From Thermoanaerobaculia bacterium (GTDB taxonomy: Bacteria; Acidobacteriota; Thermoanaerobaculia; Multivoradales; Multivoraceae): a stretch of 64,000 nucleotides of DNA. Both the position numbers and the translations under genes were made by a program. The DNA is taken from contig JAJEBV010000001.1 in NCBI GenBank assembly GCA_022822365.1, positions 145,741 to 209,740 on the forward strand, written 5' to 3'. The notes under the pieces are model-generated. The model worked only from the letters and a program-made list of their open reading frames with translations, ran no database searches and had not been told where the DNA came from. This document shows, in pieces, positions 49,645-57,620 of this stretch. Every line of letters begins with the position of its first letter. The stretch's first letter is position 1.

Positions 49645-50193
49645 ATGCGGCGCGCGACCGCCCTGCTGGGGCTACTGGCCGCGTTGCCCTTCGCCGCGCC
49701 CGCTGCGGCCCAGGAGACCGACACGCCGCCGAAGGTCGCCATGCCCCCGGCCGAGGGCGAGTACCGGCCCGGGCTGGGCGTCGAGACGTCCCACGAGCTG
49801 GGCGACCCCCTCGGCCATCCCCTTTCCCGCAAGGAACTCGACCGCGCGGTCGCCGAGGTCGCGGCCGACATCCGCTGCCCCAAGTGCCAGGCCCTGTCGA
49901 TCGCCGATTCCGGCGCCGCGTCGGCCCAGGCGATGCGGGCGGAGGCGCGGTCCCTGCTCTCTCAGGGCTATACCCGCGAGCAGGTCGTCGGCTACTTCGA
50001 GCAGCGCTACGGCGAGTTCGTGCTGCTCGAGCCGCGGGCGCGCGGACTCAACCTGATCGTCTGGGCCGCCCCCGCCGGGATCGTCCTCGTCGGGGGACTG
50101 CTCGTCGCCCTGCGCCTCCGGCAACGCCGGCGAAGCGCCGACGAGGGCCTGGACAGCTACCTGCGGCAGGTGGAGCAGGAGACGGCGACCTGA
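49645..50193 (+). CDS. ccmH: Cytochrome c-type biogenesis protein CcmH
   Basis: 182 aa. A signal peptide (1-22, AAPAAAQE) precedes the redox domain with DIRCPKCQALSIADS, the CcmH CxxC, then GYTREQVVGYFEQRYGEFVL and a C-terminal transmembrane helix. It passes electrons to apocytochrome or CcmG. An insert of about 35 residues between signal and core is unusual (PPKVAMPPAEGEYRP). It nearly abuts ccmG (1 bp). Confidence 0.92.
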   Translation: MRRATALLGLLAALPFAAPAAAQETDTPPKVAMPPAEGEYRPGLGVETSHELGDPLGHPLSRKELDRAVAEVAADIRCPKCQALSIADSGAASAQAMRAEARSLLSQGYTREQVVGYFEQRYGEFVLLEPRARGLNLIVWAAPAGIVLVGGLLVALRLRQRRRSADEGLDSYLRQVEQETAT

Positions 50194-51113
50194 CTCTCGT
50201 CGCGACGATCGCCCTCGTCGCCGCCGTCCTCGCCGGCCTGGGAGTCGGCTTCGCCTTCCTGCCCCGGGAAGCCGCGGCGCGCGCCGCCGCGCTCGAGTTG
50301 CAGCGCGCCGACCTCGTGAACCGCCGCGAGGACCTCGTCGCCCGGCTGAAGCAGGCCGGCCTCGAAGCGGCCGACCGCCAGCGGCTCCAGGTCTCGACGG
50401 CGCGCGTGCTGAAGGAACTCGACGAGGTCGAGGAGGCGATCGCCGGAATCGCTCCGGAACGCAACGTCAGGGCGAAAGCCGGCGCGCCGGCCGGCCGCGC
50501 CTTCGTCCAGGCTCACCCTCTGCTCTCCGGCGTCCTGCTCGGCGGCGGCGTGGTCGGCCTGGTCGCTGCGCTGGTCATCTGGGCGCAGACCGACGCCCGG
50601 CCCGATCCGCAGGCCGAGCAGCAGATGGCGCAAGGCGGAGGCGAGACGGACTTCCGGGGCCAGAGGCCGCTGCCGCCCGAACTCGTGCCACGAGCCGAGG
50701 AGTTGCAGCGGCAGATCGACGCCGATCCCTCGGACCTCGACGCCATGCGCGCCCTGATGCAACTGATGCTCGCCAACGGCCGCGCCTTCGACGCCTTCCA
50801 GATCGCCCAGCAACTGCTGGAGATCGCCCCCGAAGACCCGGACGCGCATTTCGTCTCCGGCATCGTGCGCCTCCAGATGGGCCAGACCCAGGTCGCCCTC
50901 GACTCGCTGGACCGGTCGCTCCGGAGCGACCCCGGCCACGAACAGTCGGCGCTCATGCGAGGCCTGCTGCTGCTTCAACTCGGCGACCGCGACGGCGCCA
51001 TCGCGACCTGGGAGCGCGCCAACGCCGCCCGCGCCAGCCCACGCCTCGAGGAAGTCGCGGCCATGGCCCGCGAAGGCCGGACCTTCGACGAGATCGTCAA
51101 CACCCCGCTCTGA
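50190..51113 (+). CDS. ccmI: CcmI-like TPR protein (apocytochrome chaperone)
   Basis: About 307 aa. No ATG/GTG fits the N-terminus; the CTG at 50190, overlapping the ccmH stop (CTGA), is the most plausible start, so the boundary is tentative. A first transmembrane helix (about 3-24), a coiled coil (LVNRREDLVARLKQAGLEAA), a second helix near residue 112, and then TPR-type repeats (AFDAFQIAQQLLEIAPEDPD, ALDSLDRSLRSDPGHEQSA) match the CcmI/CycH layout. It binds apocytochrome c. Last gene of the ccm operon. Confidence 0.83.
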   Translation: MTLVATIALVAAVLAGLGVGFAFLPREAAARAAALELQRADLVNRREDLVARLKQAGLEAADRQRLQVSTARVLKELDEVEEAIAGIAPERNVRAKAGAPAGRAFVQAHPLLSGVLLGGGVVGLVAALVIWAQTDARPDPQAEQQMAQGGGETDFRGQRPLPPELVPRAEELQRQIDADPSDLDAMRALMQLMLANGRAFDAFQIAQQLLEIAPEDPDAHFVSGIVRLQMGQTQVALDSLDRSLRSDPGHEQSALMRGLLLLQLGDRDGAIATWERANAARASPRLEEVAAMAREGRTFDEIVNTPL

Positions 51114-51117
51114 CAGC

Positions 51118-51227
51118 GGAGCCGGCCTGCGGCCGGCGCGTTCTCACTGCCGGTGCGCCGGCCTTCTGGCCGGCATCAAGCGCGAGCCGCGAAGCGGCGA
51201 GCCTGCAACAACCGCGGCTCGAACCAA
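51118..51227. repeat. Palindromic repeats between ccmI and aroK (convergent)
   Basis: The 114-bp gap has no gene. It holds AGCCGGCCTGCGGCCGGCGCG (near 51120), then CGGTGCGCCGGCCTTCTGGCCGGC (about 51151-51174, nearly identical to 14136-14159), then CGAGCCGCGAAGCGGCGAGC. These hairpins could terminate both convergent transcripts. Confidence 0.8.
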
Positions 51228-51743
51228 CTAAGGGTCTTCGCCCCCTGCCAACCCCAGACGCCGGATGATCGCGGCCGCCACGTCACGCTTCCGCTCCGTC
51301 CCCCGCGTTCGTACCCGCACATCCGCCTGGCGGTAGGACTCCAGGCGGCTCTCGTACAGCGCCCGCGCCTGTTCCGGGGTCTCGAACAGAGGCCGGCGTT
51401 TGTGAGACTGCTGCGCGCGGCGGCTGAGGGCCTCCCACGGCGGGTCGAGCCAGACGCTGGTGCCCAGCTCCGCGATCAGCCGGCGGTTCCGTTCCAGGGT
51501 GAACACGCCGCCGCCGGTGGCGATCACCGCCTGGTCGATCGCGGCGCAGCGTTCGAGGGCCGCCGTTTCGCGTTCGCGGAAGTACGTCTCGCCGCGCTCC
51601 ACGATCAGGTCGGCCACCGCCTGCCCCTCGCGTTCGGCGATGTCCGAGTCCAGGTCCAGGAACGGCCAGCCCAGGTCCCGGGCCATCCGCCGGCCGATCC
51701 GGCTCTTGCCGGCCGCCATGAAGCCGACGAGGAAGACGCGCAT
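51228..51743 (-). CDS. aroK: Shikimate kinase
   Basis: 171 aa from ATG 51743. P-loop GFMAAGKSRIG, DLDSDIAEREGQAVADLI, and RETAALE plus IATGGGVFTLERNRRLI (shikimate-binding Gly-Gly-Gly) are clear. It phosphorylates shikimate in the aromatic pathway. The Ala-Ala before Gly-Lys in the P-loop is a tolerated variant (GxxxxGKS). It follows a 38-aa membrane protein gene by 16 bp. Confidence 0.94.
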   Translation of the reverse strand: MRVFLVGFMAAGKSRIGRRMARDLGWPFLDLDSDIAEREGQAVADLIVERGETYFRERETAALERCAAIDQAVIATGGGVFTLERNRRLIAELGTSVWLDPPWEALSRRAQQSHKRRPLFETPEQARALYESRLESYRQADVRVRTRGTERKRDVAAAIIRRLGLAGGEDP

Positions 51744-51759
51744 GGCGGTGCGGAGACGT

Positions 51760-51876
51760 TCAGTCGCCGTGCCGGTGCGCCCGCTCGCTCCTCAGCGCCC
51801 GCACCAGGAAGAACGTGAAGCCGCCCCAAACGAAGCCGCCGATCAGGACCATGACGAGGATGGCGAGCAGTGACAT
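51760..51876 (-). CDS. 38-aa single-helix membrane protein, MetS-like
   Basis: ATG 51876 to TGA 51760. The peptide is almost all one transmembrane helix (MSLLAILVMVLIGGFVWGGF) ending in charged RALRSERAHRHGD. The helix with Trp-Gly-Gly near its end recalls the MetS small subunit of bacterial neurotransmitter/sodium symporters (methionine/alanine importers). No such transporter lies in the window, so identity is tentative. No clear ribosome-binding site is seen. Confidence 0.55.
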   Translation of the reverse strand: MSLLAILVMVLIGGFVWGGFTFFLVRALRSERAHRHGD

Positions 51877-51991
51877 CGGGAGGACTATACGTGAGGGACT
51901 GGCAGCCGGCAGGACGTGGCCCGACACTCAGCCGCCGGCGGAGCCCGCCCCGACTAGCATAGGCCGTTCTCGACAACGGAGCCAAGAAGAA
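51877..51991. promoter_or_regulatory. 115-bp divergent region, MetS-like / toroid gene
   Basis: A gap without a gene between divergent starts. A TATAGT hexamer (minus-strand sense, about 51886-51891) lies ten bases upstream of the MetS-like ATG; toward the toroid gene, ACTAGCATAGG (about 51952-51962) is AT-richer and may hold a -10. Weak evidence. Confidence 0.3.
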
Positions 51992-53557
51992 GTGGGAACC
52001 GTCGGTCAACCCGCTACCAGCCCGATCTGGTTCTGCATCCGGCAGCGCGGCATCGCGAAGCGAGCCGGGTGGATCGATTACCCCGACCTGTACGACTTGC
52101 CTGCCCGGCTCGGGGCCGACGGCGACAGCACGGTCGAAGTCTGCATCACGGAACGGTCTCGACCGGTTCCGCCGGACAAGGTGTCCCGCGTGTTCTGCAA
52201 CCGCGCTCGCGGCGTGATCGGCCTGGAGATCGCGTATCGAGGCGAGACGGTCAGGCTGACGCCAACCAGGATGGTCGCTTCGAACCTCCGCTTCGGCCGA
52301 GCCTTCGAGCGCTTCCGCGGGGAGAGGAACTTGAGCGCGTCCGAGTTCAAGGCCCATCGCCGGCTTGGCGCGTTCGCCGCCCGCCAGTTTCTGCTTGACC
52401 ATCGCGGTTGGGCTCGAGCAACGGAGCTGTACCGGGGTTCGACCCTGGTCGCTCCCACGCCGTCGGACGACGAGGATCGCGCGGCCGACCTCGCGGAGGG
52501 CATCGCACGATGGATGCTCGGCAACCTGTCGCCGGAAGGCGGGCTGCCCTACAAGTACTGGCCCAGCCGGGGCGAGGTCGCGCCGTCGGACAACGCCATC
52601 CGCCGGTTCCTGGCGACACTGTCCCTGGCGCGATTCGCGAAGGTCCGGGGCGACGCCGAGATGGCTGAGGCTGCGCGGCGCAACCTCCATTTCAATCTGA
52701 GGCGCTACTTTCAGAACATCGGCGGCGGGCGAGGCGCCATCGTCGAACCCAGCGGGGCGAAGCTCGGCGCGGCCGCGCTGGCGGCCCTCTGCATCCTGGA
52801 GAGTCCCGCCCGCCGCGAGTTCGCCACCGAGCTCAAGCTCCTGACAGCGGGGGTGAACTCGCTCGCGGACGAAGAACTGGGATTCCGCACCTTCTTCTTC
52901 CCGGCCGAACGTGACGGCGAGAACTGGAACTTCTACTCCGGGGAAGCGTTGCTGTTCTGGGCCGAGGCGGCGCGGCGGGGAATCGACGGCGCTCCAACCC
53001 TGGAGCGTTGCGTGGCGACCCTGGAGCGCTGCGGCGAGCGGCACCGGCAGGCCCGGAACCCCGCCTTCGTGCCGTGGCATGCGCAGGCCGGAGCGTCCCT
53101 GTTCGCGCAGACGGGAAGACGCGAAGTCGCCGACTACGTGTTCGAAGTGTCCGACTGGCTGCTGCCGATGCAGCAATGGAACGGGCTGGACCCGGACCTG
53201 CGCGGGCGCTTCCACGATCCGCGCCACCCCGAGTACGGCCCCCCTCACGCGGCTTCCACCGGCGCGTACCTGGAGGGGCTCGCGGACGCCCTGGCCCTGG
53301 CGCGCTCGCTCGAAGACGAAGCGCGCGTAGTTGCCTACGAACGCGTCATCGAGCGCGGACTGCGGTCACTACGGCAACTGCAGTTCCGGGGACCGCCCGA
53401 CACCTTCTACATCTCGAAGAAGAAGCGTGTCCTGGGAGCGCTGCGGACCGAGGCCTACGACAACGCCGTGCGGGTGGACTCGGCCGCGCACGCGCTGGCC
53501 GCCGCCGAGAAACTCCTGCGGCAGAGGGGGACTCAGCCCGTCGGCGGCAGGACGTAG
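51992..53557 (+). CDS. Predicted alpha/alpha-toroid protein of unknown function
   Basis: 521 aa from GTG 51992 (GAAGAA upstream). I do not recognise the family. The first ~150 residues are mixed and Arg-rich. From about 170 onward, helix pairs recur with conserved aromatic and acidic residues (GGLPYKYWPSRG, NAIRRFLATLSLARFAKVRG, ENWNFYSGEALLFWAEA, HAASTGAYLEGLADALALAR, AYDNAVRVDSAAHALAAAEK), as in six-hairpin glycosidase/epimerase or prenyl-cyclase toroids. No signal peptide. Its 3' end overlaps that of the convergent Gly-Asp/AspH gene by 25 bp, so the two may belong together. Confidence 0.75.
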   Translation: MGTVGQPATSPIWFCIRQRGIAKRAGWIDYPDLYDLPARLGADGDSTVEVCITERSRPVPPDKVSRVFCNRARGVIGLEIAYRGETVRLTPTRMVASNLRFGRAFERFRGERNLSASEFKAHRRLGAFAARQFLLDHRGWARATELYRGSTLVAPTPSDDEDRAADLAEGIARWMLGNLSPEGGLPYKYWPSRGEVAPSDNAIRRFLATLSLARFAKVRGDAEMAEAARRNLHFNLRRYFQNIGGGRGAIVEPSGAKLGAAALAALCILESPARREFATELKLLTAGVNSLADEELGFRTFFFPAERDGENWNFYSGEALLFWAEAARRGIDGAPTLERCVATLERCGERHRQARNPAFVPWHAQAGASLFAQTGRREVADYVFEVSDWLLPMQQWNGLDPDLRGRFHDPRHPEYGPPHAASTGAYLEGLADALALARSLEDEARVVAYERVIERGLRSLRQLQFRGPPDTFYISKKKRVLGALRTEAYDNAVRVDSAAHALAAAEKLLRQRGTQPVGGRT

Positions 53558-54981
53558 TAGCCGCGTCCCGGACCCGGCAGCACGTCGAAGATCAGGTGCA
53601 CCCGCGGCTCGCCGGTGGGATTCCTCGCATCGTGCTCAGCCTTGTTGTCGAAGGCCCATAGCTCGCCCTCCCGCATCACGACGGTTTCGCCCCCCGCCAT
53701 CAGCGGGCTGCCGCCGGGGCTTCTCAGCACGAGGTGGAAACGATCGCGGATTCGGTAGTACTCGCCCGCGTCGACGTGCGGCCGCACCCAGCCGCCGGGT
53801 TGCAACGCCACGAGCGTGGCCCGCCCCAACTCACCCTTCTGCAGGGCGGCGACCTGCTCGCAGAAGGCCAGGGTCCGGGGGAAGTCCGCCGCGTATCTGC
53901 CCGGGCAGCTCTCGTGCACGTCGTTCGCGTTCCTGGCGCCCGGAGGCAGTGGCTTCTTCGCCACGCGCAGGAAGATGTTCTGCGTGTCCCGCTGGCAGCG
54001 GACCTTGCGCTGGCGGCTGGTGTCGACGAGCCACCCCTCCGCCAAAGCGGCCAGCTCGGCCAGGAACGGCGCCACGTCGATGTCCCCCGCGATCCTCGTG
54101 AAGCGTGACTTCACATCTCCAGGCGCAGCAACAAGCCTCCTGATGCCAACCGCCGCGGGGGCAAACGCCACGAACTGCCACGGAGGAGACGACGGATCGA
54201 CATCGGGATCACCGTCGCTGCCGCTGTCGTCGTCATCGTCGTCGTCGTCATCGTCGTCGTCGTCGCCATCGCCATCGCCGTCACCGTCGCCATCGCCATC
54301 GCCATCACCGTCGCCATCACCGTCGCCGTCGCCGTCGCCATCACCGTCGCCGTCGCCGTCACCATCGCCATCCCCATCGCCATCGCCGTCACCATCGCCA
54401 TCGCCATCGCCATCGCCATCGCCGTCACCGTCGCCATCGCCGTCGCCGTCACCGTCACCGTCGCCATCACCGTCGCCGTCGCCATCGCCATCCCCATCGC
54501 CGTCCCCATCGCCATCGCCATCGCCGTCACCGTCGCCATCACCGTCGCCATCGCCATCACCGTCGCCGTCGCCGTCGCCGTCGCCATCGCCATCGCCATC
54601 GCCGTCGCCATCGCCATCGCCATCACCGTCGCCGTCGCCATCACCAGGCACAAAGCCCAGGCTCGTGTTGTCGATGCCGTCGAGAAGACTCTTGCTGCTC
54701 GAGGCGTCGAGAGCGTCAACGTTCGTGTTCTCCACGCCTTCGAGATCGCTCTTGCCGGGAACGGTGGACGGCAGCTCCACGCCGGACACGTCGCCGTCGC
54801 CATCACCGTCGCCATCCCGGTCGTCGTCGCCATCGCCGTTGGCGCCCTGGCCCGAGACCGCCTTCTGCAGAGCGGACTTGGGCGCCGTGGCCATCACCGG
54901 CTCGTCTTTCTGACCCCAGCCCGCGCCAACCAGGCAGGCGCCGAGAAGCGCCGCGAACGCCCTGCGTACTACTGCGAGCAC
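53533..54981 (-). CDS. Secreted/lipidated fusion: (Gly-Asp)n tract plus aspartyl/asparaginyl beta-hydroxylase domain
   Basis: 482 aa from GTG 54981, with AGGG about 8 nt upstream; the start overlaps the previous gene by 13 nt. Residues 1-23 form a signal peptide with a lipobox-like LGAC (Cys16). A short Gly-Asp run follows (about 49-64), then two related motifs ([16 protein letters not shown]), then 127 residues of strict Gly/Asp alternation (113-239) and 13 Asp (240-252). The C-terminal ~210 residues are an Asp/Asn beta-hydroxylase (2-oxoglutarate/Fe) domain: HVD (His402, Asp404), [11 protein letters not shown] (His450) and [10 protein letters not shown] (Arg about 460). The domain resembles PF05118. 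An intact facial triad and an Asp-rich tract in one chain suggest self-hydroxylation (inference). Confidence 0.85.
   Translation of the reverse strand: MLAVVRRAFAALLGACLVGAGWGQKDEPVMATAPKSALQKAVSGQGANGDGDDDRDGDGDGDGDVSGVELPSTVPGKSDLEGVENTNVDALDASSSKSLLDGIDNTSLGFVPGDGDGDGDGDGDGDGDGDGDGDGDGDGDGDGDGDGDGDGDGDGDGDGDGDGDGDGDGDGDGDGDGDGDGDGDGDGDGDGDGDGDGDGDGDGDGDGDGDGDGDGDGDGDGDGDGDGDGDGDGDGDGDGDDDDDDDDDDDDDSGSDGDPDVDPSSPPWQFVAFAPAAVGIRRLVAAPGDVKSRFTRIAGDIDVAPFLAELAALAEGWLVDTSRQRKVRCQRDTQNIFLRVAKKPLPPGARNANDVHESCPGRYAADFPRTLAFCEQVAALQKGELGRATLVALQPGGWVRPHVDAGEYYRIRDRFHLVLRSPGGSPLMAGGETVVMREGELWAFDNKAEHDARNPTGEPRVHLIFDVLPGPGRGYYVLPPTG
54265..54645. repeat. 381-bp GGC/GGT-GAC/GAT tandem tract coding (Gly-Asp)n
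   Basis: On the minus strand this is an imperfect 6-bp-type repeat of Gly (GGC, GGT, rarely GGG) and Asp (GAC/GAT) codons; 127 codons without interruption, followed by 39 bp of Asp codons (54226-54264). Synonymous positions vary, so protein-level selection or old slippage is likely. All other frames are open too, giving Ser-Pro (plus strand) and Met-Ala-Thr shadows that should not be annotated. Confidence 0.92.
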
Positions 54982-55949
54982 CTGAACGCCCTGGTGTCGG
55001 CCCTGGTGGACGCGGCCGCTCCCTGCACGTTGCGATGCCTCCATGTCGTGCCGTCCGGGGCCGTGATGAGGAGGTTGAACTCCAGGGTGGTCACGGGCGC
55101 CACGAAGACCCAGCGATACCCGTTGTGCGAGCAACCGTTGAGGACCTTGACCAGTACTTCCGCGTTGTCTCGATTGAAGAACCAGAGCAAGCCGGATTCG
55201 CCCGAGGCCCAGACGCCGCTTCTTGCCTGGCTCACCTGCCCGTCGGGCGTCCGATAGCACATGCTGACCTTGTAGTCGCCCTCGAACTGGAGCAGCGTGG
55301 TCGTCGGCGTGCAGTCCGTCGCCTGGGGAGGCGTCGGTTCTCCGGGGTTCACGCTCAAGCGCAGGAAGTAAGCGGTGGCTCCCTTCTCGGCGTTCCACGA
55401 ACTCCACCTGGCCGTTGCCGATGACCGGTGCCGCCAGAAGTTGCGCGTGCCGCCCGGGCCGTTCCTGTCCTCGGCCAGTCCCTTGCCGCTCGAGTTCAGC
55501 CACTGAACGCCCAGCCACACGTAGCCGGCATCGAGCCGCTGCGAAGTGACATCGCCACGAGCGATCACCCCGCAGGTTCCCCGGCCCCTGGCCAGCCCGG
55601 ACACGCTTGCCGAGTACGTTGCCAGAGGGGCGCCGGGCTGCCCATTGGCGTCGCGGTAGAACGTGAGGGTCAACGACACGTTCGCATCGTCGTCCGTCGG
55701 CTCGCGACCGAAACATGCCGTCACGGAAGCAACGGCGCCAGCTTCAGGCAAGCGGAATCGCTGCGCGTATTCCTGTTCGTACGCGTCGGTGATCTGCGAG
55801 AACGCCTCAGGCGTACCGTCGTCGTACCGGCTCTGCTGAGCCCCGAGAGGCGAAGAAACGGCCAGGGTCAGCGCCATCAACGCCCATCGGCCGATGGTCG
55901 GCCCGCAAGCCGGTCGCTTCGCAGCCTGTCGACGGAACAAGCAATCCAT
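54969..55949 (-). CDS. Secreted protein of unknown function, upstream partner of the Gly-Asp/AspH gene
   Basis: 326 aa from ATG 55949 with AAGGAG eight bases upstream; a GTG at 55955 is too close to it. Signal peptide about 1-41 (LAVSSPLGAQQ). The first half looks like a beta-sandwich (GAVASVTACFGREPTDDDAN, VSLTLTFYRDANGQPGAPLA) of the kind found in secreted repeat proteins; the second half is another beta-rich region with six or so cysteines. No enzyme motif. It is co-transcribed with the Gly-Asp/AspH gene (13-nt overlap). Confidence 0.75.
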   Translation of the reverse strand: MDCLFRRQAAKRPACGPTIGRWALMALTLAVSSPLGAQQSRYDDGTPEAFSQITDAYEQEYAQRFRLPEAGAVASVTACFGREPTDDDANVSLTLTFYRDANGQPGAPLATYSASVSGLARGRGTCGVIARGDVTSQRLDAGYVWLGVQWLNSSGKGLAEDRNGPGGTRNFWRHRSSATARWSSWNAEKGATAYFLRLSVNPGEPTPPQATDCTPTTTLLQFEGDYKVSMCYRTPDGQVSQARSGVWASGESGLLWFFNRDNAEVLVKVLNGCSHNGYRWVFVAPVTTLEFNLLITAPDGTTWRHRNVQGAAASTRADTRAFRCSQ

Positions 55950-55970
55950 GCCCACTGCTCCTTCCCTGCC

Positions 55971-57620
55971 TCAGGGCGACCTGTGCAGTCGAGCCTCCGC
56001 GGCGGCGAGCAGGACCGCAGACCCATTGGCACTTGTCTCATAGTAGCCCACGAAGCGGTTCGTCTCAAAGGCGTCGTAGTCGGCCAGGTTGCGGGCCCAG
56101 CGGTAGCCGATGGTCTGGAAGAGGAGACGGGCCGACACGGTGACGCCGGTCACTTCAGGGCCGACGTGGACGCGGTATCGAACCGTGTCGTTGCCGGCCA
56201 GGAAGTCCGGGTCGGAAGCGGCAGCGCCAAGCACCGCGACGTCGTCCGGCGCCGACGCCTTGTCGAAGCCGCTCGGCAGCAGACGGTTGTCCTTCGCGTA
56301 GCGGACGCCCCGCAGCAGCGCCGTCGTCACCCGGTCCGCGTGGTCCACGATCACCGACTCGTAGATCTGGACCTGGTCCGCCGCCGAGATCTCGGTGTGA
56401 TGAGGCTCGAAGGCGCCGGGGTCGTCGTCGTTGTCGTTGCCGGTGATCGACCCGTCCGGGCGCATCGCCCCCGACTCGAAGAGGACGGCGCCGTCCTGGT
56501 CATGGAGCGTCAGGTGAAGCCAGGCGCGCCGCGACGGGTAGGCGGTCGGCAGCTTGTGACCGGCGAGATTCCGGACCTCGACGTCGACGACGACTCCGCC
56601 GGGCTCGAAACGGATGTCGAGACGGTCGATCTTCGCCGTGTCGTTGCCCAGGTGCTCGGCCGTTCGCGCCGCCGACGCTTCGAGTTCGTCGGCGGGCGCC
56701 GTCACGCCCAGCTCGTCCCGATACCGGTTGAGCAGACGCAGCATGAAGGCGTTGCCGCCGCGGAAGGCGTGAAGCGACAGTCCCTCCCGCGGCTCGCCCA
56801 GGACGGACGTGATCGGCGCCTCCGCCGCCACCGGCATGTGGCAGTCCTGACAGCTCTGCTCGCCCCGGTAGCCGCTGTTGAGCCACTCGAGGTACGGCAC
56901 CTGCTCGGGCAGCCGGCCGACTTCACGGCCCTCCTCGTCGAGCGCGGTCGTGAACAGGGTGTGGCAGGTGGCGCAGAGTTCCGATTCCTGGATGTGCGCA
57001 CCCGCCGCCGGCTGGAAGCCGGAAGCGGACTCCATGATCCGCTGCAGGCCCTCGTCGACGTCGTCGAACGGCCCGAACGCCGTCAACGCCCCGGACTCCG
57101 AGCCGCCGACGAGAAAGCCGCCGTCGAAGCTCTCGTGTTCGCCGAGGTTGTCCGGGAGGATCTGGTGGCAGACGGTGCACGAAACCCCGTCGAGCGCGGC
57201 CGCCGAGTCCGCGGCAGGACCGGCACCCTGGCCAACATGCGCGAAGACCTCGCCGAGCCGGCCCGCGGCCCTGGCCGCCGTCCGCGCCATCGGCATGTGG
57301 CAGGTGGAACAGGTGTCCTCGATCGCCGCCTGGAGTTCCGGCTGGTCCATCACCTCGCGCCGGACCGCCGCCTGCCAGTACGGATCCCGGGCCGAGTTCG
57401 CCATCATCGTCGCCCGCCAGGCATGACCGATCGACACGTCCTGGCCGGCGGCGTCCGTCAGGTTGCTGTGACAGGCGATGCACTGGTCCGCGGTTTCGAA
57501 CACCGGGGCTCCGGCCGGCGCCGGTCCCTGGGCAACCACCGCCGACGCCGCCAGCCACAGCGCGACCGCGGCGCCCGACCACACCGGAACCCGCGCCTGG
57601 AGACCAACGTCACCAGCCAT
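55971..57620 (-). CDS. Exported pentaheme cytochrome c family protein
   Basis: 549 aa from ATG 57620, where GGAGGG sits ~8 nt upstream; an ATG at 57635 would add five residues. A signal peptide (about 1-31) leads to five CxxCH hemes: CIACH (47-51), CSTCH, CTVCH, CATCH and CQDCH, all in the first ~260 residues. The C-terminal half is beta-rich (GGVVVDVEVRNLAGHKLPTA, YPSRRAWLHLTLHDQDGAVL), a pattern seen in multiheme proteins of soil and marine bacteria. It overlaps the cytochrome/barrel gene by 11 nt and likely receives or passes electrons at the cell surface. The ccm operon here could mature it. Confidence 0.86.
   Translation of the reverse strand: MAGDVGLQARVPVWSGAAVALWLAASAVVAQGPAPAGAPVFETADQCIACHSNLTDAAGQDVSIGHAWRATMMANSARDPYWQAAVRREVMDQPELQAAIEDTCSTCHMPMARTAARAAGRLGEVFAHVGQGAGPAADSAAALDGVSCTVCHQILPDNLGEHESFDGGFLVGGSESGALTAFGPFDDVDEGLQRIMESASGFQPAAGAHIQESELCATCHTLFTTALDEEGREVGRLPEQVPYLEWLNSGYRGEQSCQDCHMPVAAEAPITSVLGEPREGLSLHAFRGGNAFMLRLLNRYRDELGVTAPADELEASAARTAEHLGNDTAKIDRLDIRFEPGGVVVDVEVRNLAGHKLPTAYPSRRAWLHLTLHDQDGAVLFESGAMRPDGSITGNDNDDDPGAFEPHHTEISAADQVQIYESVIVDHADRVTTALLRGVRYAKDNRLLPSGFDKASAPDDVAVLGAAASDPDFLAGNDTVRYRVHVGPEVTGVTVSARLLFQTIGYRWARNLADYDAFETNRFVGYYETSANGSAVLLAAAEARLHRSP

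Noticed and set aside
54226..54645. CRISPR array
   Set aside because: No spacer-repeat pattern; the unit is a 6-bp codon pair in a coding frame.
54111..54833. A minus-strand frame with Met-Ala-Thr-Val repeats
   Set aside because: Frame-shifted reading of the same tract, with no domain on either side; a periodic sequence keeps all frames open.
53816..54913. A long plus-strand open frame rich in Ser-Pro repeats across the Gly-Asp tract
   Set aside because: It is the complement of the Gly-Asp tract. The minus frame alone connects a signal peptide, the tract and a recognisable hydroxylase domain.
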